Assembly (NCBI GenBank): GCA_037043015.1 | Contig: CM073324.1 | Coordinates: 18,678,097 to 18,742,096, forward strand | Source: Bryum argenteum | Taxonomy: Eukaryota > Streptophyta > Bryopsida > Bryales > Bryaceae | Direction of reading: 5' to 3' | DNA length: 64,000 nucleotides | In this document: one piece after another, positions 30,754 through 41,504 of the stretch | Layout: each line of letters opens with the position of its first letter | Position numbering within the stretch: the stretch's first letter is position 1 | Program-made: the position numbers and the translations under genes | The notes under the pieces: model-generated | Databases searched by the model: none | What the model saw: the letters and a program-made list of their open reading frames with translations, nothing else | What the model was told of the DNA's origin: nothing

Positions 30754-32388
30754 CATGGATCACTCTAGTGCTAAAAAGAACCTTGTTTTTGTGGATGAAA
30801 TGGATATTGAGACACCCGTCGAAAGTTTGAAAAGACACACAAATGAGAAAACCAACAAGGCTAAGAAAAAAAGAACAACCAATGATCTAAGCTCTAACTT
30901 GTACTCTACTAATCCAGAGGCGGAGGAATTTAGATTTAGGATGGGATTTCATGTCTTGGAGACTCTTGCCAAGGAGGAGGGATTGAAGGAACTTGCATGG
31001 AGGAGCCCATCAAAGATATGATTACTAGAGGTTTCTTGGAAAAAGAAGCAAAAGAGACTAGAGGAGCAAGAATGGCTTATCCAAGAATCCCTCAAGCGTT
31101 GTATCCTAGCACATGGAGTGGAGGTGAAGGGCAACATTACAATGTCACCCAACTCCCCCAAGATATCAACATCAACAAGGAAACGGGTTCGGCTTTTGAT
31201 TTCCATGTTGCAATTCATTTTGAACAACCCAAAGTTCAATTGTTGCATGATCAAGTAAAAGAATTGGTGTTGTTGAGGCTTAAAGCCATGGACATATCAT
31301 TAGGAGAGAACCTCATAGACCCCATCAACATAGTTTGCTTAAGTGTCAAGCAAGGTGGTAGGAAAGGTGTTTGGGCCGGCATCATTAAATTACACTTGTT
31401 AAAACCGGAAGTGGATGCAATTGCTTTGTTGAAAGGTCTTAGACCCTTCATTCTTGTTATTGATGGGGTGCATATGATTGGGAAAGTTTGCAAAAGCTTT
31501 CACAATATATCCACCAATACTAATTTAAGTGTGAAAATTAAGAGTGATTCTTTGAAGGGATTGATGGGAGCACAAGTTTTCAAGGAGGTGCTTTGGAGTA
31601 GCTTCAAGAGAGGCCATATCTTGGAGATCATGGGAGTCCAAAAAGACAAAGAGGAGAGCTTTGCCTTTTTGGTGGCAACAACACCAACACAAGCTTTGAA
31701 GATCCAAGAATTTCAAATCACTCTAGGGAGTGAGATTGTGGAAGTAAAGAAGGCGATTAGAGGAGAGAAGATGACGGAGGAGTCCAAAGCTAAGAAGGAT
31801 GCCTTGTCTTTGACACTCTCCCACCTTCCAATCCTCATGAAAGTAGAGGAGACAAAGGAAGCAATCTTGAAAGTAATGGGCTCTAACAATGTGTTGTCTA
31901 TTTGGTTTCACAAAGAGGATGGAACAAGGCACAATGGTAGTGCCAATGTGCATTGTTCCAATCCAATTGTCTATAGACAATTTGTGAAAAAAACCCTCCA
32001 AATTGGAGGGTTTTTTGTGGAGTTTACTCCACATAGGAGGAGCTTGGAAGGTGTGGAGCCTCCAACCTTGGAGCAAGTCAAGAGCTTTGGCTTCGAAGAT
32101 GTGAATGTTGCAATGGTAAACACGATTGAGACATTCAAGATGCTTGAGAGCAAACCTCTTATCAAGAAGGAAATTGTGAGTTTCATGGAGGAGGTGGTGG
32201 AGGAGAGCAACAAGAAGATGCGAAAGGAGACTAAAGAATTGATGGAAGAGAAGAATGATGAGATGAGACAACAAATAAATTCTATTCAAGAGACCCTTCA
32301 AATGACTCTCTCAACCATTCAACAAATCATGAAGACCAAATCTCCACTTTTGATTGAAAGTCAAAAAATGTGGATTGATGGAAGATGA
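30754..32388 (+). CDS. Coiled-coil ORF1/gag-like protein, frame-broken
   Basis: Two overlapping ORFs. The first runs from ATG 30,754 (MDHSSAKKNLVFVDEMD) to a stop at 31,021. The second, in another frame, from 30,997 to 32,388, has 463 codons. They overlap by 25 nt, so the protein is either two ORFs or one ORF of about 540 codons with a frameshift. The N-terminus is Lys-rich (KKRTTND). The centre is a mixed alpha/beta-looking region, and the last 80 residues are a heptad-like Glu/Lys/Met-rich coiled coil (MRKETKELMEEKNDEMRQQI). This resembles the trimerising ORF1 proteins of non-LTR elements in general design only. No zinc knuckle is visible. Its base composition differs from the A+C-rich LINE that follows, so it may belong to a different element. 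Confidence 0.5.
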
Positions 32389-32579
32389 AAGGGAAGTACT
32401 TATAAACTTATATGGTAAAAGTAGATTCTACATTACCCGTAGATATAGGGTATACAGTATAGTCACATATATAAGTATTTTGTAGTATTTATAGTAGAAT
32501 ATGCATGGTATACCTCCATATGTATGGTTTTTGAATACGTATACTTTCTAGTATATTTATATACTAAATATACTCCTAC

Positions 32580-32689
32580 AAATACACACATATTTATATG
32601 CATACGCATACGATTACGATTACAAATACAAATACAAATATAAATACAAATAAAATACAAATATAAGTAACGTACAAGTAAACAAACAA

Positions 32690-32732
<43 letters not shown>

Positions 32733-32739
32733 TACATAT

Positions 32740-32774
<35 letters not shown>

Positions 32775-32785
32775 TAGACATAGAC

Positions 32786-32816
<31 letters not shown>

Positions 32817-32822
32817 TACAAA
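32580..32822. repeat. (CACATA)n and AT/AC microsatellite tract
   Basis: A hexanucleotide tract CACATA with interspersed TACAAA and ATAGAC variants, densest at 32,690-32,820. The Val-Tyr and Met-Cys repeat ORFs on the minus strand come from this tract and are not genes. It separates the coiled-coil ORF from the LINE. Confidence 0.95.
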
Positions 32823-33118
32823 ATCATAAATACAAATATTTTTGTACTTGAGCTTCTTGGGAACCCCAAGCTCATACTATGGCTACTAAGGAAGCTCCAG
32901 TATATACTTGGGCTACTTGGGGATAACACATTAAATACTGTAAAACAACAAGAACACAAATCTATACATAACACCAAAAACAAACCTATCTCCCCCACAA
33001 ACCAAATGGAGCTCGGCCTCCCGGCCTCGCCAAAAAATTAATACACCAAAACACACCCCATCTCATAATTAATACAACAAAAACCAACCCAACAAAACAA
33101 GATAAATACACCAAACAA

Positions 33119-34450
33119 ATGGAAAATCCCAAGATACACAAAACAAATTGGTCCCCCTCTCAAACACATACAACCTATACCCAAACACAATCAAAACTTG
33201 AAAATCCTAAAATGCCCAATCCTAAAACAAACACCATATCACATCTTGCCAGACCAAAATCCAAAACTCCCAAAGGCAAATTCATCCCGAACTATTTATT
33301 CCTCCTACTCTGCGGTGACGTCGAACCAAACCCAGGCCCCATACCAAATATCCTACACACCCACCCCACCAAACATAGACGACACAACAACACATACTTC
33401 ATTCCCAGCACAATCATATTATATCCAGAATACAAACCCCTCGCAAAAATATTCTCCTCCACAATCCAAACCACACACCCCGACCACCCAACAAGTATAA
33501 ACAAATACCCATGTCTAACACGTTACATACATAACCACCCCCAATACCCACCGCCAAATTTTCTATACACACTAATTACCACCATTGGTCCTCTACTAAC
33601 AATGTGTGAACAACATATATTATCAAACCCAACTCCTGAATGGACTACATCATTATCTAACAAACTTTCCCGTTTACCAAACATCCCCTCCCGTCACTTA
33701 AATAATCCTCACCGCTACACTAAATTTTTAGAAACACACCAACACAATATCACACCCTCTCGCACGATACACAATGAATTATATAATTATATCACAAACA
33801 TAAACAACAATGCAAACCTACAAACATTAATGGTTGAATTCCCATGCATACCAAAAGAACTACTAATCGAAGCCTTAAAATGTAAAACACACATTCCCAA
33901 GTACTCACACCCACCACCACTTCCGCCCACTCCCCCTCTTCAACCCCAACCTCAAATTACTACATACCAAAGCACACTTATGACTACATGGAATGCAGCT
34001 TCACTCAATACTGCACTTCCCAACATCCACCAGCTCGCGGATAACCTTCCCGCCATCATTACCATACAAGAAACAAAACTCACTGCAAATAAATCCACAA
34101 AACACATACAACGCATGCTTCCACAATATAAACCCATCTTCAACAATACACACGCCTTCACTAGATGTATACAACAAAGATTAAGATACACACCCACTAG
34201 AGGCGGCCTCCTCACCCTAATCCACTACAAATATGCCTCCCCAGCAATATCACCAAGATCCCAACACCAGCAAACATCTCACCATGTTTACAAATCATAC
34301 ATATTGCAAAAAACCACTCATAACATGGATTCTTATTCATCTCTACATGTCGTCCCATCCCGAAGATATAGGACTAATCCCCTCTATTCAGCAAATAATT
34401 ACCACCCAAATATAAACACATTCAAATCACACCCATATTCTTTGTGGTGA
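33119..34450 (+). CDS. LINE ORF: 2A motif plus APE endonuclease N-part
   Basis: 443 codons. Residues about 59-74 read LFLLLCGDVEPNPGP, which matches the 2A ribosome-skipping consensus D(V/I)ExNPGP with the preceding hydrophobic/Gly residues. 2A motifs at the N-terminus of APE-type non-LTR ORFs are known from trypanosomes and several animals. A long linker rich in Pro/Thr/His/Asn follows. From about residue 288 an APE endonuclease starts (MTTWNAASLN, catalytic Asn; IITIQETKL, catalytic Glu). After about residue 395 the frame is lost; the rest of the domain continues in another frame from about 34,440. The start chosen is the first ATG after the leader; upstream ORF text is absent. Confidence 0.85.
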   Translation: MENPKIHKTNWSPSQTHTTYTQTQSKLENPKMPNPKTNTISHLARPKSKTPKGKFIPNYLFLLLCGDVEPNPGPIPNILHTHPTKHRRHNNTYFIPSTIILYPEYKPLAKIFSSTIQTTHPDHPTSINKYPCLTRYIHNHPQYPPPNFLYTLITTIGPLLTMCEQHILSNPTPEWTTSLSNKLSRLPNIPSRHLNNPHRYTKFLETHQHNITPSRTIHNELYNYITNINNNANLQTLMVEFPCIPKELLIEALKCKTHIPKYSHPPPLPPTPPLQPQPQITTYQSTLMTTWNAASLNTALPNIHQLADNLPAIITIQETKLTANKSTKHIQRMLPQYKPIFNNTHAFTRCIQQRLRYTPTRGGLLTLIHYKYASPAISPRSQHQQTSHHVYKSYILQKTTHNMDSYSSLHVVPSRRYRTNPLYSANNYHPNINTFKSHPYSLW

Positions 34451-34790
34451 TTTTAACAGGGACATCGCACTCATAGGCAGACAAAACGAACATATCGCGA
34501 CACCACCACAAGACGAAGACATTCAATGGCACACCTTCACCGATAGTCTCAATCTAAACTACATTCCTACAAACAGCCCATTCTCCAGACAAGGCGAATA
34601 CAACTATACAAAATTGAGCCTTATTGACGGTTACTACATAAATTCCACCAATCACCATCTTTTCATCTCCACTACCAACCACACACAAAACCTTAACTCA
34701 GACCACTCGCCAGTAAATCTTCACATACCTCAACAAACACTAATAGCCCCCCTCCACCAATATCAATTAAAACAACCCCTCGTATTCTAA
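34437..34790 (+). pseudogene. LINE endonuclease C-part, out of frame
   Basis: In a frame shifted from the previous ORF, it encodes CGDFNRD (catalytic Asp and Asn of the APE fold) and, about 85 residues later, NSDHSPV (the SDH motif with the catalytic His), ending at a TAA near 34,790. The order and spacing are typical of LINE endonucleases, so the domain was complete before the frameshift between 34,250 and 34,437. Confidence 0.85.
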
Positions 34791-35080
34791 ACCCCATTTA
34801 AGGCTCCGATCCATTCTCTGAACAAAACGCACTCTCTATTAACAACCTTACGACTATTTTAAAACAAGAACAACTCACTCGCACTGAATAGACCACTGCA
34901 TGTACACAATTAGACCTCCTCATAAACTGCACCATAGAAACACTGCTAAAAACTTGTACCCCCCCTATCCCCACTCTCACACCACAAACTAACCATCAGA
35001 GTGGATTTCTACCAAGAAAATCACAAAAAGACTGGAAGAGACACCTCTCTACATACCACTTAATTCGCAAAACAATCTAC

Positions 35081-35494
35081 ATGGCCAACAACAACGACAC
35101 TTGGAGAACACACCCAATAATACAAGAAACACAACAACACACACATGCAAGCATACCACCCCCCCCTCCAGACACAGATGACACTAAAAAAGATTGGCTA
35201 AACACACTTGCAGATTTAACCAAAACCGCAAACAAAAAAGCGAGGGCCATTACCACGAAATACACCCGCCAATCCATCAAGAATGCCATAACAAAATATA
35301 GACGACTTTATAACACTAGCCCCAAGAAAATAAACAATCGTGTCTTCAAAAACCTAGAAACCCCACCACTAGACTGCATCACCACTCACAACAATGAAAT
35401 CTTGACTAGCCCAGACAACATAGCCCAAGAAATCTTCTTGCAGCAATCCATCACCAACCGCCCAACCATCCCAACATGCTATTTTCAACCATAA
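35081..35494 (+). pseudogene. LINE linker between endonuclease and RT
   Basis: A 137-codon open segment (MANNNDTWRTHPIIQETQ...) between the endonuclease and reverse transcriptase, rich in Lys/Thr/Asn, ending QQSITNRPTIP. Similar Lys-rich linkers precede RT in APE-type LINEs. The RT start follows in another frame after a stop, so the original ORF is broken here. Confidence 0.65.
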
Positions 35495-36158
35495 CATCTC
35501 CAAAACTGCACATGTGTAGTCCGCCAATACCCGTGGCATGATTTAGATGGATTTATCCTTGAAAAGAGAGGTACTCCAGAAACTCCGCTACACACATACT
35601 ACAATCGGGAAACTTTTGACATCTGCTTAAAAAATCTCTCGCAAAACAAAGCTCCCGGCCCAGATAAAATCCCTAACTCCATTCTCAAAAATATGCTTGG
35701 CTCATTCTACACCCTTCCACACCTTTTCTTCTCCCACTGCTATAAACAAAAACAAATACCTGCATCTTGGAAAACCAGCCTTACTATACTTCTCTATAAG
35801 AAAGGTGACCCCTCACAGTTTTCCTGAGTGATGATGTCAAAAACATATGACAATGTGGTGAAAGAAACAAATCATCATCCCAGAATTATGATAGTTAAAA
35901 GTAAAAGTAAAGAAGCAAATTATCGACATCATGTGTCATTAAACAAAAGTAAAAGTAAAGGTTAAGAACAAACCAATGAAGGTCTTTCTAGAAACACTTG
36001 TTATGCAAAAAAAGTAAAAGTAAAGTAAAAGTAAGGTAAAATATTATTTAAGTAGGAAGGTTTAAATGGGAGGGGAATTCTCCGCTTTCTCTCTTTGGTT
36101 AGAATTGTGTTTGCTCTCTCTGTACACCATTTGAGTAAGCTTGGAAACATAAGTCAAA

Positions 36159-36581
36159 ATGGTGAAGGCTTACCTCTTGATTGAAGATTCCCATTTCGAA
36201 TCCAAGAAACATGATGGAGATCTATGTGCTCTATTCCACAACTATTTAAACATAGATCAATGCCTTCAAGTATGTGAAGTCTCTGTGGAAAGTGATGCCA
36301 ATGGTGACAATATCTTGCTTCTCTCAACTACAAATGACTATGAGAATAAGGACTTTCCGAAAGACCTTTCACTATGTCGTGCAATTCCATGGACGTTGGA
36401 CGATACCACAGTCTATTTAATATTTGCTCACCCGGTTGCGGACCAAAAGATGAAGGCATTTTCTAGAAGTAAGATGCTATTTGTTGAGAAATGGAAGAAA
36501 GCAAAATTTGCACTAATAACTGGATTCGGAAACAAATTGAAACGTACTATCTACAAGGGCTCTTACACCTCGTTACCATGA
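36159..36581 (+). CDS. Orphan MVKAYL-family protein, copy 4
   Basis: An intact 140-codon ORF (MVKAYLLIEDSHFESKKHD ... YKGSYTSLP) of the same unrecognised family. The first Cys of the CKKHD motif is Ser here, and the PKDLSLCRAIP and VYLIFAHPVA segments are conserved. The upstream TTTAAATGGGAGGGG block and TTACTTT-type repeats (complement AAAGTAA) are shared by all copies. Confidence 0.6.
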   Translation: MVKAYLLIEDSHFESKKHDGDLCALFHNYLNIDQCLQVCEVSVESDANGDNILLLSTTNDYENKDFPKDLSLCRAIPWTLDDTTVYLIFAHPVADQKMKAFSRSKMLFVEKWKKAKFALITGFGNKLKRTIYKGSYTSLP

Positions 36582-36802
36582 GATCATTAGCCTCTCAAAC
36601 TAGACAATTTAGGTCATTCTGGAATGGGCCCCATGAGGTGCACTTGTAATGCTATAATAAGTTTTAGATCACCCCATTGATGCTCTCTAAATCCACTAAA
36701 TTCATACCAAATAAGCATGGATGGAATGCTGATGGAATGCTCTTGGTCCATAGTGTAAAGGGACTCAAACCATGGTGTTGAGGATCCAATGATCGAGTAG
36801 TC

Positions 36803-36868
36803 CGCCCAGCATTCTTTAGTATTAGGCGAAAGAATAGTGCGCTCTGTGCTGAGCACCCGGCTTCTCAA
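36803..36868 (-). pseudogene. U5 snRNA copy K, degenerate
   Basis: Loop I is altered (CGCCTAATACT on the minus strand) and the right arm, Sm-type site and 3' hairpin are lost. A TATA-like GTTATTGTAAGC lies at 36,890-36,901. Non-functional. Confidence 0.85.
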
Positions 36869-36905
36869 TCTTCGCACAGGAGGTGCGGTGGTTATTGTAA
36901 GCAGG

Positions 36906-37827
36906 CAGGTGCAATGAGTCTGACTCCCCTAAAAGTGTCATTTTTTGAAGAATAGCCGAATATACTAAATTTTGAGCTTTCATGTAAGTTGCGCAAATTA
37001 ACAAGAAGCCATTTTGACTTGTAAGGATCTTTCCGCGTTAAAAATTAATTACATACATTAACCATGGAATCAATATTAATGCCTTATGTCCGAAGGACTC
37101 AAAACTACCAAAACGTCTCAAAACAACCCTCTGTCATTGCAAGGTGCAAATTTTTATCCTTTGAGAAAATTTTGAGTATGCAACCGTAGGATCTAGTACC
37201 TAACTTGTACATGTATGTGTACGAAATCTTAGCTTCAAGATATTCCTCACCAATTGAAGGATCATAATGTTTGAAGTTGAAAAAACATTAAAAATATAAT
37301 CTAGCTGTAAGATGCGTTTGCAGTGTTTTTGTGAGCCAAAAAAACCAATTCAAAGAGTAAATTTGAATTGAGGCTCTTTCAAACTCACTAAATTTTTACC
37401 AAGTAAGTATTGATGGAATGAACTAAAGTTTAGTTAAATTTCACATACATGTTATCCTTGAATTTGGATGTACATAATTTGAAACAAAGTTAAAGTAACC
37501 CTTGAGCCCTAGTAATTCATGGATTTACCCATGTAAAACAAGGCTCTGATGTATCTCAAATGTGTGTCAATCACTTACCACATTTCTATGAAAGATATGT
37601 AAAATTCAATCTTAGAGAAAGTCATTTCAAATGAACTGATAATACCTAAAGTTACATACCAATGAATAATGAAAACTTGTGGTCCAAGGTATGATTGTGA
37701 ATGTGTCTTAATTTACAGTTCAAATATATTGGTGTCATCACATTTACGAGTACTCTTTGCAATATCTTGCCGGATGGTGATCTTAACATTTGGTGATCTT
37801 AGCACAAGTCTCTAACTCTCTAAGATT
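36906..37827. other. AT-rich sequence, no gene seen
   Basis: Low-GC sequence between the last U5 remnant and R2 copy 5. No ORF longer than 60 codons has recognisable motifs, and no terminal repeats were found. Confidence 0.5.
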
Positions 37828-40800
37828 GGAAGCAACCTTCCTCACTTTCTTGTGTGAAGCCACCTATTTACAAAACATCATCCAATCTTAAAAGTAAACA
37901 TGGATATCTAAGCTTCAAGCTAGAACGTCCTATACTAAACTCCTATATATTCATCCAAGACTTGTGAAAATATGGCATACATTTTAGACCAAGCAACTTC
38001 TGTTTCAGAGTCTAGTTTTAGTGAATAGATCTAGCACCCTAGCGTTAGAAATGTATGAGTAATGTGGAATTTATTTCATGTAAAAGCATGCACCGAAACA
38101 GAGACTAAATTTTTCATCTCAGTGCTATATCTGAGTGTAAGGTACTGAACTACTGCTCAGAACAAAGACTGGGATTAAAGAGCAAGTGCTGACCATTTAC
38201 AAATTGGAACAAATTCACAAACTGAACTACTGAAAGTCGAATGAAACTATGTGGAGCTTTAGGGTGTTGTCATCGTGATGCAACTGCCAGAATCGAGGTC
38301 GTCATCAATCGATCTACCGATGCAGTTTCATGTTTCGTCCGCCGTCCTGGTCTCGGAGCTTGTGATCTGCACCTCGACGACAAAATTTCTGGATTTTAGT
38401 AGAGTCCCGACATACTGAATAATTGAGCTGCAATTCAAGGGTAACCAAATGATCAGTAGTCGCAAGAGTTGAGTACCTATTTTGCTGTTTTAGATCTTCT
38501 TTGTGGGTTGTGCTGATGTGCTCGCCTCCGGCGTCGGTGCTGGTTGCTTGTCTTCTGCATCTGATGCATGAGGAGGTTGGTGAGGTTGGTGCTGGGGTCG
38601 CCCGTCACCTTGCCCACGTCCTCGTCTTCCTGTACGTACCCCAAGTGAACCCCAAGTGAAAGGCAATCGGTTGCGATCAGGGAGCCGGTTGGAACGACTC
38701 CCTGCACTTGAGTCTTGTACAATCATGTCGACGACAACTGCTGTAGGCAGTAAATCGATGACAGGGAGGGGACGGCCATCGGGAATGCTGTCTAGAAACT
38801 CTGCAGCTGTTACTGCTCCATGGAACGAAGCTGAATCTGAAATTCTCACCGCTCAAGAATATGTTAGCACAACACCATGACAAAAGATGAAGAACATCAG
38901 ATCCTATTGGATTGAATATGGTGGTTGTTTGATCTACCCTTGATGATATGTCGACAAGGCATAACTACAACATTTGACATGACGATTACTGTGGTATTTG
39001 CATGGGTGACAAGAAAGAAACTTACTTGAGGCTCTCTGAGGGTCCATCGGAGTGCTTCGGAGGAAAAGGGAAGGCCTTTGAGCGAGAAATGTAGTCAGAA
39101 ATGGAAAGCGAAGAAAACCGTGCCTTAGGGTGAGAAAGGTGATCCCCAATGCAAAGCAAAAGAAAGGGACCAAATGCAAAAATCGTCTGCAAGAGGGATG
39201 GCCTTAGAACGAGAGAGGCGGCACAAACACAAAGAAAAAGGGACGCAAAGGAAGAGAAAGGGACCAAATGCAAAAATCCTCCGCCAGAGGGATGACCTTA
39301 GAATGAGAGAGGCGGCACGAATGCAAAGCTAAAAGATAGTGATTCAATCTTACATATCGAATCCAATCTTGTGGTTTTACATCATGAGAAATATGCTCAA
39401 TTTATACCAAAAAAACGTGTGTAAGCGTGTGTAGTACACACGTGGGTGAAACTGAACGAACGGGGACAAGCGGCCTTTCGTCCGAGTCATACTTGTTTGG
39501 AATTGTTTTAAACTTCGGCTATTTTGTAGTGATTGACCCCTATAATTTTATATAATCCAAACCGTTACTCCGTTACATAAAACTCTTGTACAACATACAT
39601 TTACCCTACTTTTGATATCATGATGTGATATTCAAAATCAAATCAAGTGTAGGTAGGTATAAGACTTGAAATTACAAGAAATAAATTTTGATGATTGAAC
39701 AAATTTGCAACATATAACTATTAGAGGTAAAACTTCAAATGCTAATAAATTGAAATATCATAAGCTAATATATTAGTTGATGAAAAGTACAAATATCTAA
39801 TTTGTAGATAGAAACTTCTTTTTAAAAGTACAATATCTGAAAACGTACATTTTGTCTAAAAGTAGGATACAACATACGTAATACTTTTATTAAAGGTTAC
39901 TTTATGCAAGGGGTCAAGGCTAGGCAACAAGTCTCAGAGACAATTTACTTACATTGTAAGTCCAATTGGCCCAATGGGCAGCTTCAAGAACACATCAAGA
40001 AAACACTAAAGTGATTATAATGGTTGATAATTAGAGAAATCATGAGGTTTTGGTTGCCCTTGTTTTCTTCATTGCCATGAGGCATTTGTTTGTTTTTTTC
40101 TTTTTTCTTTTTTGTTTTCAAGTTGCAATTTTGCAGCAATTGGGATTGACTTAGCATTATAGAGCCATGACTTTTCAGCTCGCTATCATGGTCGAAGGGG
40201 ATGGTTTTTTCAAGGGGGGCATAGAGTATTGTGATGCACAATCGCACAATTTTTTTTCTTTTGAGTTTAAATTCTTTAGGAACAATATTACACATTCATT
40301 TTGACAACTTACATAAAAGTTTACTACCTAAATTGTCAGGTACAGTATTTGTGTGGTATTCTAACCTCTTCATTGAACTTACTCTAAGCTGCACATAGTA
40401 AGGTTGCAAAAATAGCCTTAAATAGCACTCGTAAACAATCCCAAAAACATCATAGGCACAAGAATAACCAACGGTACTAAAGAAATAACTACAATAACTA
40501 CTAATTTGTCAAAACACAAACCATTTAGACATACCAAAATTCCTACTTTGTCAGAAAGTTTCATATCGGTGGCATATCTGGTCATGTTTTAGAGATAGTA
40601 TCCTCAAAGCAATCAATACAACCACAAATATTTTGTAAAGTTTTATTAGTGTAATAGACCAACCTATACTAGTATTGAATTAGAAAAAAATTGATGAAAA
40701 TTGCAAAGTGTAATAATTGATTGATGAACACAAAGTTATAGTAGGAAAAAGAAAAAAAGAAAAAAAGAAAAAATAAATAAATAAAGAAAAAAAAGAAAAA

Positions 40801-41150
40801 AAAATTAAAAAATCTGGTTCTATGTAATTCCAGACATATAATTACACGCAATTATTGAACACCAATTTCTGCAAGTGAAAAATCTAATTACATATTCAAA
40901 ATTTCTATTTCAAGTAAGATTTCCTTTTCAAAAATAAAAAATAAAAAAGGAATACAATACATACCGTGCCCTACGAAATTTATAAATGTGAACAAGTAAT
41001 GATAATCACACTAAAAACTACACAGAAAGTTCTTCAATATCATCCAAACCAACTAATCCATCCATTATGCAGCTTTCTACTTTGAAAAAGTACTTTACTA
41101 ATTTCAGTCACACTAAATATCTTAGTCGCACTAAATAGTGTAAATCGTTG
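37828..41150 (-). repeat. R2 dispersed repeat, copy 5
   Basis: Minus-strand copy of about 3.3 kb, colinear with copy 4 over its whole length. The segment 38,300-38,890 is almost identical to 24,160-24,745, much closer than the flanks, suggesting recent exchange or constraint there. It ends about 350 bp before the INO80C start codon. Confidence 0.85.
38490..38849 (-). CDS. R2-encoded ORF exon, copy 5 (unknown protein)
   Basis: 119 codons, differing from copy 4 at only a handful of positions (for example SFHGAV for SFHEAV, GVRTG for WVRTG, DDGRP to GDGRP). It has the same premature stop after PTKKI before the conserved donor. The high identity against more diverged flanks is notable. Function unknown. 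Confidence 0.45.
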   Translation of the reverse strand: MRISDSASFHGAVTAAEFLDSIPDGRPLPVIDLLPTAVVVDMIVQDSSAGSRSNRLPDRNRLPFTWGSLGVRTGRRGRGQGDGRPQHQPHQPPHASDAEDKQPAPTPEASTSAQPTKKI

Positions 41151-41459
41151 TTCGGGAAGTAAAGTGAATAGACCGGGAAGAGTGTTTTTGGGATTGAACA
41201 TGTGTTGTCTCGCCTCTGCGGAGCATTCCCGAGTTGATCTGCAAATTCATCTTCATGAGCGATTCCTTCATAATCGTATAATGTGTCGGTGAAATGCAAT
41301 AGTGAGTGTGATTATCAGATTGATGACATTTTTCTGCAAAACATTTGCCTCTCAATCCCCTGATTGCGTTCCGTCTGCAATTTACGTGTGAAGAATAGCA
41401 TCGTGCTCTTTTTCAGGTTTCATTTTCAATTTGAGACGACGTAGTTATGGTGGAATCAG

Positions 41460-41495
41460 GAGTTGAAATCGTGAGCTAGGGTTTAGGGTTCACAG
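41460..41495 (+). promoter_or_regulatory. Telobox upstream of INO80C
   Basis: AGGGTTTAGGGTT at about 41,476-41,488, some 20 bp before the start codon. Teloboxes are plant promoter or 5' UTR elements common in housekeeping and translation genes. Confidence 0.65.
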
Positions 41496-41504
41496 AGTTT
41501 CAGT

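Larger units (their letters stand above)
32990..35820 (+). mobile_element. APE-type non-LTR retrotransposon with 2A motif, truncated
   Basis: A LINE-like element with a strong A+C bias on the coding strand, unlike its surroundings. In order it shows a 5' leader (about 32,990-33,118), an ORF with a 2A motif, an APE endonuclease, a linker and the start of reverse transcriptase (fingers motifs NKAPGPDKIPNSIL near 35,640-35,690 and WKTSLTILLYKKGD near 35,770-35,812). The rest of the reverse transcriptase and the 3' end are absent: homology switches at 35,820/35,821 to the U5/orphan-ORF unit. Several frameshifts and stops show that it is inactive. Confidence 0.88.
35821..36905 (+). repeat. U5/orphan-ORF unit, copy joined to the LINE
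   Basis: Starts with TTTTCCTGAGTGATGATGTC as at 22,411, contains orphan ORF copy 4 and ends in a U5 remnant. The promoter and U5 copy that normally lie on the left are missing because the LINE is joined there. Confidence 0.85.

Noticed and set aside
32594-32998. Val-Tyr and Met-Cys repeat ORFs on the minus strand
   Set aside because: Direct translation of the CACATA/TATACA microsatellite.
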